A DNA stretch of 7,465 nt from Candidatus Zixiibacteriota bacterium (GCA_024275215.1 JAJRZO010000353.1:1-7465); one strand, 5' to 3'; shown: positions 1 through 6,685, counted from the first letter of the stretch. Numbers and translations are program-made. The notes: a model not told the origin generated them from the sequence alone.

Positions 1-992
1 ATGTCTTGATGATCGGAGTTCTGGCAAAAGTGGTCTTTGGATGGCCGCTCTGGATTGGAGTCCTGATCGGCACGCTTTTCTCGATTATATATGTGTATTT
101 TGGCGGCTTTCGATCAGTCGTAAGAACTGACCTGCTTCAGTTCGGACTCATGTTCATCGGATTCATAATCCTGCTGGTTTTTGCGGTAGCAAAATATGGC
201 GGCATGGAATTCCTGACACAGAATCTTCCGGCATCGCATTTCACATGGAATGGCGGCAACAGTGGATGGTACATCGCAGTCTGGTATGTGATTGCATTGC
301 AAACCCTGATCGAACCGACATTTTATCAGCGATGCTATGCTGCGAAGACCGCATCAGTCGCAAGACGCGGACTGTTGATCTCAGTCGTATGCTGGGTGGT
401 GTTCGATTTTCTGACAACGTCATGCGGACTGTATGCTGCGGCGGCGATGCCGGGACTGAGCGATCCGGTATCATCATATCCCGCATTCGCCGCGATGATT
501 CTTCCGGTCGGGATGCTCGGCCTGTTTGTGACATCACTGCTCGCGACAGTCATGTCGACTATCGACTCATATTCATTCGTAGCGGCATCGACATTCGGGC
601 GGGATATTGTCTGGAGGTTTTTCAGAATCGCCGATGACAGGATCACATACTGGACACGATGGGGGCTTGTGATTTCGGCGTGTCTCGCAGTTTTCGCGGC
701 ATTGTTTTTCGAGTCGATCATCGATATCTGGCATCATTTCGGATCGGTCGGCACGCCTGCGTTGCTGGTTCCGCTGTTCACATCGTATGTCGGCAAGAGA
801 CGACTGTCACCGAAGATGACTCTGTTTTCGATAATCTCATCGGGATTGTTGTCGCTCGTGTGGCTTCTTTCGGGATTACTGTCACAATCGGGCAATTACT
901 GGCTCGGAATCGAACCGATATTTCCGGGGTTGCTCTGGTCGATATTGCTGTGGTTCAAGTCTTGCAGGTCACGCCTGCTTCCTCCCACCTAA
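1..992 (+). CDS. Sodium:solute symporter family protein, 3' part (5' end outside window)
   Basis: This is an integral-membrane Na+-coupled solute transporter (SSS family). The reading frame is open at the left edge, with its first complete codon at base 3, so the true start lies upstream and the TTG at 6 is not a start. About 329 residues are visible, against 450-550 usual for the family. Family-like stretches are YFGGFRSVVRTDLLQ near residue 33, the QR..AAK..SVARRG segment near 110, and LLATVMSTIDSYSF near 180, which matches the conserved SSS segment ending in a DS pair. Several hydrophobic helices follow. The substrate cannot be told. The last codons (Pro-Pro-Thr-stop) are read from a palindromic repeat at 982-1007, so the natural C-terminus may have been altered. 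The class is secure; the C-terminal end is less so. Confidence 0.9.
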   Translation, partial: VLMIGVLAKVVFGWPLWIGVLIGTLFSIIYVYFGGFRSVVRTDLLQFGLMFIGFIILLVFAVAKYGGMEFLTQNLPASHFTWNGGNSGWYIAVWYVIALQTLIEPTFYQRCYAAKTASVARRGLLISVVCWVVFDFLTTSCGLYAAAAMPGLSDPVSSYPAFAAMILPVGMLGLFVTSLLATVMSTIDSYSFVAASTFGRDIVWRFFRIADDRITYWTRWGLVISACLAVFAALFFESIIDIWHHFGSVGTPALLVPLFTSYVGKRRLSPKMTLFSIISSGLLSLVWLLSGLLSQSGNYWLGIEPIFPGLLWSILLWFKSCRSRLLPPT

Positions 993-1007
993 AAGGTGGG
1001 GCACCAG
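982..1007 (+). repeat. Palindromic intergenic repeat, copy 1
   Basis: The core is a CCCACCT / GGTGGG inverted repeat around AAAA, followed by GCACCAG. It matches copy 3 at 1114-1139 in 25 of 26 positions. The TAA stop of the symporter gene (990-992) lies inside the palindrome. As RNA it would form a short GC-rich hairpin. There is no T-tract, so it is not a classical intrinsic terminator. It looks like a dispersed REP-like element. Confidence 0.75.
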
Positions 1008-1064
1008 AGCAGCAACGGCATAAGAATTGGCTGGCACACTATCGGAGCTATTATGATGAATGGA

Positions 1065-1089
1065 CTGGGTGTCCCATCCTTTGGGCGGG
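1065..1089 (-). repeat. Palindromic intergenic repeat, copy 2, inverted and diverged
   Basis: Read on the minus strand this gives CCCGCCCAAAGGATGGGACA then CCCAG. It lines up with copies 1 and 3 with several substitutions and small indels. Being palindromic, the element can be read in either direction. The asymmetric CACC(C)AG tail sets its orientation as opposite to the other copies. Confidence 0.5.
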
Positions 1090-1113
1090 CTTCTTAAATA
1101 ACGGTGCAACTTT

Positions 1114-1139
1114 CTCCCACCTAAAAAGTGGGGCACCAG
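1114..1139 (+). repeat. Palindromic intergenic repeat, copy 3
   Basis: This is near-identical to copy 1 (982-1007). The one difference is A for G at 1127, which weakens the palindrome to CCCACCT / AGTGGG. Three copies within 160 bp suggest repeated insertion or local duplication. Flanking bases are not clearly duplicated, so no target-site duplication is seen. Confidence 0.75.
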
Positions 1140-1159
1140 TGCTGCTGTTGGCTTTTCTA

Positions 1160-1188
1160 TTGGTCTGACACTCATCGGGGCATATAAT
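1160..1188 (+). promoter_or_regulatory. Candidate sigma-70 type promoter for the SLC13-like permease
   Basis: A perfect TATAAT lies at 1183-1188. The hexamer TTGGTC at 1160-1165 sits 17 bp upstream and matches TTGACA at only three positions. A start of transcription near 1195 would give a leader of about 40 nt before the GTG at 1237. The -10 box and spacing are good and the -35 box is weak. It would overlap the proposed gene remnant. Confidence 0.4.
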
Positions 1189-1236
1189 GCAAAACACATA
1201 ACTGTAGTGATTAAGATTAAATCACCGGAGCAATAG

Positions 1237-2304
1237 GTGAAATCTAATAGCACTCTATTTGATTTTATACTGAGAGAATGGTTGTTGATAGCGGCTGTAT
1301 CAGGACTGGCTGCCACTTCATTCTATTTGAAGAAAGTCCCAGTGTTTCTGATGCCCGAACTTCAGGTGCTGTTTCTGCTGTGGCTTCTCTTCGTAGCCAT
1401 TAAAGGGCTTGAAAACAGCGGCATAATGTCGAAATGTTCTCAGGTCATCGAAAAAGGTCGATTTGTTCCTCTCAAGCTCGTTGTACTAACCTTCATACTA
1501 TCCGCATTTGTAACCAATGATGTAGCACTGATCATTATTGTGCCTCTGACACTGTCCCTCAATATCACAAGAAAAGATATTCTTGTTATTCTGGAGGCAT
1601 TTGCCGCTAATGCAGGTTCAGCATTGACGCCGATTGGTAATCCGCAGAATCTTTTAATCTACTGGTTTTTTCATATCACTCCTTTGGATTTTATTAAGTC
1701 AATCGCTCCGTTCTCTGTTCTTTTCCTGCTGTTTCTCATTATCGTTTCAATCACTGTAAGAACGCAAAACAACAAAGCATCGCAGCCACGAAAAGCCGTG
1801 ACAAGACGGGCTGTATACATATATGGCGTGTTGCTTGTTCTTGTGGATTTGATCGTACTCCATATACTGCCGATAGCTGTTGGCGCACTTGTGTTAGTCT
1901 ATGCCTTCCTGTTTGACCGCAAGGCCCTGCGGGTGGATTATTTTCTGCTGATTACATTTTTATGTTTTTTCGGTATAGCTGACAACATCAGGACATTGTT
2001 GGTCTCAAACCTTGAACATACCGATCATGTCTTTATATTCTCTGCCTTATCGAGCCAGGTGATGGGCAATGTACCTGTTGCATTGTTATTCGCGAAGTTT
2101 ACAACACAGTGGAAAGCACTTATCTGGGGTACGAATGTAGGAGGATTCGGAAGTCTTGTAGCTTCGTTTGCAAATCTGATTGCCTACAAATTTTACATTG
2201 CTCATGAAGATAGTGATAATGTGAAGTCATTTACAATTAAGTTTGTTGTGTATGGGTATGTAATGTTTTTCATGGGAATTGGTCTTTATTTGATAATGTT
2301 TTAG
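1237..2304 (+). CDS. SLC13/ArsB-type (IT superfamily) permease, substrate unknown
   Basis: A 355-residue polytopic membrane protein of the ion transporter superfamily (ArsB, NhaD, CitMHS and YbiR relatives), likely moving an anion in or out across the cytoplasmic membrane. The first half carries FVTNDVALIIIVPLTL (residues 91-106) and NAGSALTPIGNPQNLL (125-140). The second half repeats the pattern with SSQVMGNVPVALL (272-284) and GTNVGGFGSLVASFANLIA (298-316), the inverted-repeat layout of this fold. It is shorter than ArsB (about 430) and close to E. coli YbiR. The GTG start is supported by GGAG at 1227-1230, 6 nt upstream, and directly follows a TAG. Nothing in the context identifies the substrate. 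It converges on the copper operon and need not be linked to it. Confidence 0.85.
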   Translation: MKSNSTLFDFILREWLLIAAVSGLAATSFYLKKVPVFLMPELQVLFLLWLLFVAIKGLENSGIMSKCSQVIEKGRFVPLKLVVLTFILSAFVTNDVALIIIVPLTLSLNITRKDILVILEAFAANAGSALTPIGNPQNLLIYWFFHITPLDFIKSIAPFSVLFLLFLIIVSITVRTQNNKASQPRKAVTRRAVYIYGVLLVLVDLIVLHILPIAVGALVLVYAFLFDRKALRVDYFLLITFLCFFGIADNIRTLLVSNLEHTDHVFIFSALSSQVMGNVPVALLFAKFTTQWKALIWGTNVGGFGSLVASFANLIAYKFYIAHEDSDNVKSFTIKFVVYGYVMFFMGIGLYLIMF

Positions 2305-2369
2305 CCGAAGATGGCAGAATCGTTTCGCTACGCTCCGGGTTCTGCCTACTCGGCCATTCTGCAAAGCCG
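2304..2369. terminator. Extended palindrome between convergent genes, possible bidirectional terminator / repeat-family member A
   Basis: Nested arms are GCCGA (2304-2308) with TCGGC (2350-2354), and GGCAGAA (2313-2319) with TTCTGCC (2340-2346). The loop contains TTTCGCTACGCTCC. GCAGAAT (2314-2320) can instead pair with ATTCTGC (2356-2362), and CGGC (2351-2354) with GCCG (2366-2369). The last base of the permease stop codon is part of the outer arm. The 72-bp gap between two converging genes is where a terminator is expected, but neither strand shows a T-run. It resembles 7402-7447. Confidence 0.5.
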
Positions 2370-2376
2370 CATGGAA

Positions 2377-4929
2377 TCATATCTTTACCTTGCGTAATCT
2401 GAGTGCATTTCCCACGACAGAAACCGAGCTGAAACTCATTGCAGCCGCCGCAATGATGGGACTCAGCAGAATACCAAAGAATGGATAGAGAATTCCTGCA
2501 GCGACAGGTACTCCCAAAGAATTGTAAACGAACGCGAGGAACAGATTCTGCTTGATATTGCGGATAGTCATGCGGCTCAGCTTTCTGGCTCGTATAATGC
2601 CTCGCAAGTCACCCTTGACCAGCGTCACTCCGGCGCTTTCCATTGCAACATCAGTACCTGTTCCCATCGCGATGCCGACCTGTGCCTGAGCAAGCGCGGG
2701 AGCGTCATTTATGCCATCACCGGCCATAGCGACATACTTTCCACGTTCCTGCAATTTTTTGACGGCCTCAGCCTTCTGGTCCGGCAGCACCTCAGCCATG
2801 ATTTCATCGATTCCGAGTTCACCTGCAACCGCCTCGGCGGTCGTCTTGCTGTCACCAGTGAGCATTACAATAGTAATTCCTTCATCATGAAGCTGCCTGA
2901 TCGCTTCCGGGGTTGTCTCTTTGACCGGATCAGCAACACCGATAAGGCCTGCAGGTTTATCCGCGACCGCTATAAACATTGCTGTTTCTCCTTTCCGTCG
3001 CATTTCTTCAGCCTTCTCGATGAGTGGTGTCGCGTCAATCTGTAATTGCTCCAGCAGTGCCCGGTTACCCAGTGCGACCTGTTTGCCGTCAATGGTTCCA
3101 ACCACGCCTTTACCGGTGATCGACTCAAAGTTGTCACTTTGCGCCAGTTGGATATTACGTTCCGTTGCGGCATCGACTATTGCCGCTGCGAGTGGATGTT
3201 CGCTGCCACGCTCAAGACTTGCAGCGTAGTGCAGTATTTCATCGTTATCCCATGGATGTTCAGCATTGATCTCGACCAGCCTCGGTTTGCCAAGAGTCAG
3301 TGTACCTGTCTTATCTACCACGAGCGTATCGATTTTTCTCAAGACTTCGATTGCTTCGGCATTCTTGAACAATACACCTACAGTCGCCCCTTTACCGCTG
3401 GCAACCATGATCGACATCGGTGTGGCTAACCCGAGAGCGCAGGGACAGGCGATTATCAGAACTGCCACTGCATTGATCAGCGCGTGAGTAAGTCTCGGAT
3501 CAGGACCGATCAAAGCCCAGATCGCAAAGGTCAGAACAGCTATGCCGATAACAGTTGGAACGAAATAAGCAGCAACGACATCGGCCAGTTTCTGAATAGG
3601 CGCTTTGCTGCGCTGAGCGTCCGCGACCATTTGTACGATCTGTGACAACAGCGTATCGGAGCCGATTTTTTCTGCTTTGATAACAATCGAGCCGGTGCCG
3701 TTGACAGTTGCGCCGATTACTTTTTCACCGGCGTTCTTCTCAACCGGTATCGGTTCGCCGGTAATCATGGATTCGTCTACTGAACTGCTTCCTTCAACAA
3801 CCACACCATCGACCGGTATTTTCTCTCCGGGACGAACACGCAGCTTGTCGCCGAGTTGAACATGATCCAGAGGGATATCTTCTTCAGAGCCGTCCGCATT
3901 CACCCGTCGAGCCGTCTTGGGTGCTAATCCCAGGAGTGCCTTGATAGCAGCACCGGTCTGGCTCCGAGCGCGCAATTCGAGCACCTGTCCCAATAATACC
4001 AGTGTGACGATCACTGCGGCAGCTTCGAAATATACACCCACCACGCCGGACTCATCACGAAACGCCTGCGGGAATATACCTGGAAAAATAGCAGCTATCA
4101 GGCTGTATATATACGCGACGCCGACACCCAGTCCAATCAGAGTAAACATGTTCGGACTGCGATTTACTACAGACTGCCAGCCACGAACGAAAAAAGGCCA
4201 GCCTCCCCACAATACAACGGGTGTAGCCAGAATCAACTCAATCCAGGTCAGAGTCCGGGGATTTGCCAGCGATATTAAAAACTCGTGCAAACCGGGGATA
4301 AGATCGCCCATAGCTATAACTAACAGTGGCACCGAGAGAATTGCGCTAACCCAGAAGCGTCTGGTCATATCCCGCAGCTCAGGATTGTCTTCCTCATGAG
4401 TGGCAATGCGCGGTTCCAGCGCCATTCCACAAATCGGACAATTGCCCGGAGTGTCCTGAATGATTTCCGGGTGCATCGGACAAGTGTACTCTGTTTTTTG
4501 TGAGGGCAGCGGTAATTTTGGCTCCAACGCCATACCGCACTTTGGGCAATTACCGGGCGCTTGCTGGATCACCTCCGGGTGCATAGGGCAAGTATACTCG
4601 GTGGTTTCGGTTGCAGGTGGTGCGGCAATATCTTCCTGCTCTGCATCAATGTACTTCTTTGGACTTGCGACAAACTTCTCTTTGCAGTTGCTGGAACAAA
4701 AGCGGTAAGTTGTGCCATCGAATTCGAGTCGATTCTTTGCATCAGAATCAACGGTCATTCCGCATACCGGATCGACAAGTTCCTCTGGCGCGGAATTGGC
4801 ATTATGCTCTTTTTCGAATTTCGCCTTACAATTCTCACTACAAAAATACTGGTGTTCGCCGTTCCAATCGAGACTGTAAGGTGTACTCTCCTCAACTGAC
4901 ATCCCGCAAATCGGGTCTTTATGTGTCAC
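2377..4929 (-). CDS. copA: Cu+-exporting P1B-type ATPase with two YHS and two heavy-metal-binding modules
   Basis: Cytoplasmic-membrane pump that exports Cu+ by ATP hydrolysis; 850 residues. The N-terminus has two YHS modules (about 4-40 with C8, C30, C34; 53-95 with C56, C78, C82). Two YTCPMHPE heavy-metal-binding modules follow (110-138 and 146-174), matching each other at 24 of 29 positions. There is no GMxCxxC HMA domain. The P-type core is complete: TGEP (390-393), the CPC membrane motif (495-497), phosphorylated D539 in DKTGT, the HP pair (578-579) of the nucleotide domain, and GDGIND (737-742). YN (802-803) and MSFSS (831-835) in the last helices are the Cu+ (P1B-1) signature. The GTG start has GGAGG (4938-4942) 8 nt upstream. 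It is the last gene of the operon. Confidence 0.97.
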   Translation of the reverse strand: MTHKDPICGMSVEESTPYSLDWNGEHQYFCSENCKAKFEKEHNANSAPEELVDPVCGMTVDSDAKNRLEFDGTTYRFCSSNCKEKFVASPKKYIDAEQEDIAAPPATETTEYTCPMHPEVIQQAPGNCPKCGMALEPKLPLPSQKTEYTCPMHPEIIQDTPGNCPICGMALEPRIATHEEDNPELRDMTRRFWVSAILSVPLLVIAMGDLIPGLHEFLISLANPRTLTWIELILATPVVLWGGWPFFVRGWQSVVNRSPNMFTLIGLGVGVAYIYSLIAAIFPGIFPQAFRDESGVVGVYFEAAAVIVTLVLLGQVLELRARSQTGAAIKALLGLAPKTARRVNADGSEEDIPLDHVQLGDKLRVRPGEKIPVDGVVVEGSSSVDESMITGEPIPVEKNAGEKVIGATVNGTGSIVIKAEKIGSDTLLSQIVQMVADAQRSKAPIQKLADVVAAYFVPTVIGIAVLTFAIWALIGPDPRLTHALINAVAVLIIACPCALGLATPMSIMVASGKGATVGVLFKNAEAIEVLRKIDTLVVDKTGTLTLGKPRLVEINAEHPWDNDEILHYAASLERGSEHPLAAAIVDAATERNIQLAQSDNFESITGKGVVGTIDGKQVALGNRALLEQLQIDATPLIEKAEEMRRKGETAMFIAVADKPAGLIGVADPVKETTPEAIRQLHDEGITIVMLTGDSKTTAEAVAGELGIDEIMAEVLPDQKAEAVKKLQERGKYVAMAGDGINDAPALAQAQVGIAMGTGTDVAMESAGVTLVKGDLRGIIRARKLSRMTIRNIKQNLFLAFVYNSLGVPVAAGILYPFFGILLSPIIAAAAMSFSSVSVVGNALRLRKVKI

Positions 4930-4970
4930 GACCTTTTCCTCCGATCCGTTGATTCTTCCTCGATCCTCTT

Positions 4971-5253
4971 TCAGTTTTGTTCCTTATAAGAAAATCCGAA
5001 TCTGCTGTTGCGCTGGATATCATAGTATAATAACCAGTTATATATGTACGCAATACAATATTCTCTCAATCAGACCTGCCAATAATGGATATTCTCCAGG
5101 TCAGCCACATCGGAAACTCGGCAGCAGAGTTTGCCAGGCATCGTGCATGGCAGATTCATGGAACAGCAATCCATAGATAAGGCACAAAACAAACAACAAT
5201 GCCAGAAACGTGCCTATAGCAAGTGCTACCGATTTGAAATGTAGTTTTGACAT
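4971..5253 (-). pseudogene. Frameshifted small membrane-protein gene upstream of copA
   Basis: ATG at 5251-5253 opens a 50-residue frame (stop 5101-5103) with one strong transmembrane helix near residues 9-31 (VALAIGTFLALLFVLCLIYG), then MHDAWQTLLPSF. Protein-like sequence continues in other frames. From 5110 it reads MWLTWRISIIG (stop 5066-5068). From 5076 it reads GLIERILYCVHI (stop 5038-5040). From 5042 it reads YNWLLYYD and runs to a stop at 4971-4973. Joined, this resembles small two-helix membrane proteins (DUF5676-like, ending in a YN motif) often found beside metal-resistance genes. That family link is from memory. At least two frame breaks make it a decayed gene, or an assembly with indels. 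The start lies 17 nt after the previous stop, so it was an operon member. The ribosome site is weak. The first 50 residues could still be made. Confidence 0.55.
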
Positions 5254-5270
5254 ACTTAACTCATTTCTCT

Positions 5271-5447
5271 TTAGTGGCATCCCGGTTTATTCTCACCGGA
5301 AGAGTCATTTCCTTTCATGTCTTTACCAGCGCCTTCAGAGTTTTTCTTGTGCTTGCTGTGTGAGTGTCCGCCACCGCAACAGCCACCTTTCCTCATTATC
5401 AGAAAGAACAGCACACCGATCGCCAGGATCCAAAGAAGGTTTGTCAT
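5271..5447 (-). CDS. 58-residue membrane-anchored Cys/His-rich microprotein
   Basis: It starts at ATG 5445-5447 and ends at TAA 5271-5273. The N-terminal segment MTNLLWILAIGVLFFLIM is a single transmembrane helix. Next come RKGG, a CC pair (C23, C24), GGG and HSHSKH (three His in six residues). A Lys/Ser/Gly-rich polar tail ends in a C-terminal Cys-His. The positive charge after the helix suggests that the tail faces the cytoplasm. Clustered Cys and His suggest binding of a soft metal such as Cu+, in keeping with the operon; this is inferred. The start is 7 nt after the stop of the SHOCT gene, with only a weak AGGT ribosome site, so translation is probably coupled. I do not recognise a named family. 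The close spacing, frame integrity and coherent composition support a real gene. Confidence 0.75.
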   Translation of the reverse strand: MTNLLWILAIGVLFFLIMRKGGCCGGGHSHSKHKKNSEGAGKDMKGNDSSGENKPGCH

Positions 5448-5454
5448 ACTTTAC

Positions 5455-5670
5455 CTACACGTTCCCGAGTTCCCGCTGAAGTCGCTGAAACTCTTCTCTG
5501 CTGATCTCACCGGCGGCGTAGCGCCGCTTTAGAATCTCAGAAGCTGACTGGTTCAACTCACTGTGTCTGCCACCCTGACTTATGAGGCCACGTATTGCCA
5601 GGACGGCAATGGCTACTATTATCAGCCAGAACAGTATCATCCCAATTCCACCAAATCCAAAACCCATCAT
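5455..5670 (-). CDS. SHOCT-domain small membrane protein
   Basis: A 71-residue protein with a Gly/Met-rich N-terminus and one transmembrane helix (about residues 8-28, MILFWLIIVAIAVLAIRG). A linker leads to a C-terminal SHOCT motif (about 43-68: SASEILKRRYAAGEISREEF..LQREL). SHOCT is a short helical motif at protein ends whose role is thought to be oligomerisation or binding; its function here is unknown. The frame could extend to GTG at 5677-5679, but that GTG is inside the Shine-Dalgarno sequence AGGAGGTGAT, so the ATG at 5668-5670, 8 nt after GGAGG, is chosen. Its ribosome site overlaps the stop of the DUF302 gene, suggesting coupling. Small SHOCT proteins are common near copper and heavy-metal resistance genes. 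Confidence 0.88.
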   Translation of the reverse strand: MMGFGFGGIGMILFWLIIVAIAVLAIRGLISQGGRHSELNQSASEILKRRYAAGEISREEFQRLQRELGNV

Positions 5671-5674
5671 GATA

Positions 5675-5684
5675 ATCACCTCCT
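5675..5684 (-). promoter_or_regulatory. Perfect Shine-Dalgarno overlapping the upstream stop codon
   Basis: AGGAGGTGAT on the minus strand is fully complementary to the 16S rRNA 3' tail. It overlaps the TAG stop (5683-5685) of the DUF302 gene and sets the SHOCT start at 5668-5670 rather than the in-frame GTG inside it. A ribosome ending the DUF302 protein would stop on this site. Confidence 0.8.
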
Positions 5685-6102
5685 AAGCAGGTGTCGAAGC
5701 CACAGCCTCAATCGATTCCAGGACTGAAATCAGACGCAACTTGACTTCTCGTGCAACAGGGGTTAAGGCATCATTTCCGACTATGCCAAGATTCCTTACC
5801 GGATCGACGGCTACTACCCGCACCCTGTGATTGTTTAGTTCGTATACAATTACGTTACATGGCAGAAGGAGTCCCAGGTTTTCCTCTTCAGACAATGCCT
5901 GAAAAGCGAGTTTCGGATTGCATGCTCCGAGGATTCGATACTGGCGGAAATCAATGTCGAGCTTTTTCTTGAGAGTGTCTCGTACATCGATATCCGAGAG
6001 AACACCGAAGCCCTGCTCCTGCAATGCTGCTATTGTTTTTTCCACAGCCTGATCAAATTCGGTTTCAAGTTCGACTGCAGAACCATAATTGAACGTTTTC
6101 AT
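5683..6102 (-). CDS. DUF302 family protein
   Basis: A 139-residue soluble protein of the DUF302 (TT1751-like) family, a small alpha/beta fold of unknown biochemical role. The hallmark segments are present: an N-terminal helix followed by GFGVLSDIDVRDTLKKKL (31-48), then FRQYRILGACNPKLAFQAL (52-70) and GLLLPCNVIVYE (77-88). C61 in GACNP and C82 in LPCN are two conserved-looking Cys. There is no signal peptide or helix anchor, so it is cytoplasmic. AGGAG (6113-6117) lies 10 nt before the ATG. DUF302 genes recur beside SHOCT and CopA genes in copper and sulfur-stress loci, and placement here agrees. A role in metal or redox handling is inference. Confidence 0.92.
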   Translation of the reverse strand: MKTFNYGSAVELETEFDQAVEKTIAALQEQGFGVLSDIDVRDTLKKKLDIDFRQYRILGACNPKLAFQALSEEENLGLLLPCNVIVYELNNHRVRVVAVDPVRNLGIVGNDALTPVAREVKLRLISVLESIEAVASTPA

Positions 6103-6142
6103 CTTTCATTATCTCCTATTGTGATGCCTTCCATACTCATGG

Positions 6143-6625
6143 TCAGGCTTTTGCCTTCGCCGACGACTGGGTAGCCGTTGTCACGAATTTACAGACGCCG
6201 GTGAATATCATTATGTCGTTTCTGAGCTCATCCATTATCATACGATGTTTGTTCAGCGCGTTCCGCAAGCCATTGATTCCACCTGATCCGGCTACTTCCT
6301 CGAAGTGTTTCTCCAAATCAACGAAACGTTGCTTTATTACCGCAAAGCTCGTTTCAAGGTGTTGGAGCAGGTGGAGATCACTCAGATCATTTTCATCTGT
6401 CGTGGCCGATTCGGTGCCTGCATTCGCATAAGACGCCTGCGAGTGCGCTTTCATTGCGTAGTCCCCGATCGTAGCTCGTAATACAGCCACATGATACTCC
6501 GGGTCTCGATTGAATTCCTTTTCGCACAATGGACAGCACACCAGGTATTCGTGTCTATTATACTCGATGGTGTTTTGTGCCTTTGGTCTTGCAACAAGTT
6601 TGCCACATGTTATACAGCGATTCAT
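6143..6625 (-). CDS. TRASH-like Cys-motif protein with helical C-terminal half
   Basis: A 160-residue protein with no signal peptide. The N-terminal module has MNRCITCGK (C4, C7) and LVCCPLCEKEF (C30, C31, C34), the layout of TRASH/YHS-type metal-binding knuckles, ending near DPEYH (41-45). A polar linker (60-85) leads to about 65 helical residues (86-150), including LEKHF (104-108), a GSGG turn (113-116), a second helix and C145. The second half lines up without gaps with part of the secreted Met-rich protein encoded just upstream. GGAGG lies 5 nt before the ATG. It may bind Cu+ or act as a metal sensor or chaperone for the operon, but it has no DNA-binding motif I can see. The N-terminal class is fairly sure, the role unknown. 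Confidence 0.85.
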   Translation of the reverse strand: MNRCITCGKLVARPKAQNTIEYNRHEYLVCCPLCEKEFNRDPEYHVAVLRATIGDYAMKAHSQASYANAGTESATTDENDLSDLHLLQHLETSFAVIKQRFVDLEKHFEEVAGSGGINGLRNALNKHRMIMDELRNDIMIFTGVCKFVTTATQSSAKAKA

Positions 6626-6648
6626 CGGTTCCTCCGAATTAACGGTAC

Positions 6649-6685
6649 TGACAGGGAGGGCAGTTTTGGCAACCCTCCCCTGTCA
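6649..6685. promoter_or_regulatory. Strong hairpin between the first two operon genes
   Basis: The arms TGACAGGGAGGG (6649-6660) and CCCTCCCCTGTCA (6673-6685) pair over 12 bp with a single bulged base, around a 12-nt loop. There is no T-run on either side in either direction, so it is unlikely to be a full terminator. It lies 8 nt beyond the stop of the Met-rich gene and could stabilise its mRNA end or mark a processing site, so that the secreted protein is made in larger amounts than the downstream products. Confidence 0.6.

Larger units (their letters stand above)
1053..1236 (+). pseudogene. Possible remnant of a small membrane-protein gene broken by repeats
   Basis: A good ribosome site (GGAG at 1044-1047) lies 5 nt before ATG at 1053. 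That frame reads only 14 codons (MMNGLG...) before a stop, and its end lies in repeat copy 2. After copy 3, frame 1 from 1141 to the TAG at 1234-1236 reads like real protein: a hydrophobic stretch (GFSIGLTLIGAY) then a polar tail ending KIKSPEQ, with no usable start codon. One reading is that a small membrane-protein gene following the symporter was split by repeat insertion. The TAG is directly followed by the GTG of the next gene, as in a coupled pair. The alternative is that the frame is open by chance, since it is short. Confidence 0.3.

Noticed and set aside
982..1139. CRISPR array from the three repeats
   Set aside because: One copy is inverted and diverged, the spacings are unequal (57 and 24 nt), and no cas genes are seen. 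A palindromic dispersed element fits better.
659..1168. Plus-strand 169-residue frame across the symporter end
   Set aside because: It is out of frame with the well-conserved symporter over most of its length, has no transporter or domain signature, and runs through the palindromic repeats.
4460..4708. Plus-strand frame with a repeated SGCIGQVYSV peptide
   Set aside because: It is the antisense shadow of the duplicated YTCPMHP modules of CopA.
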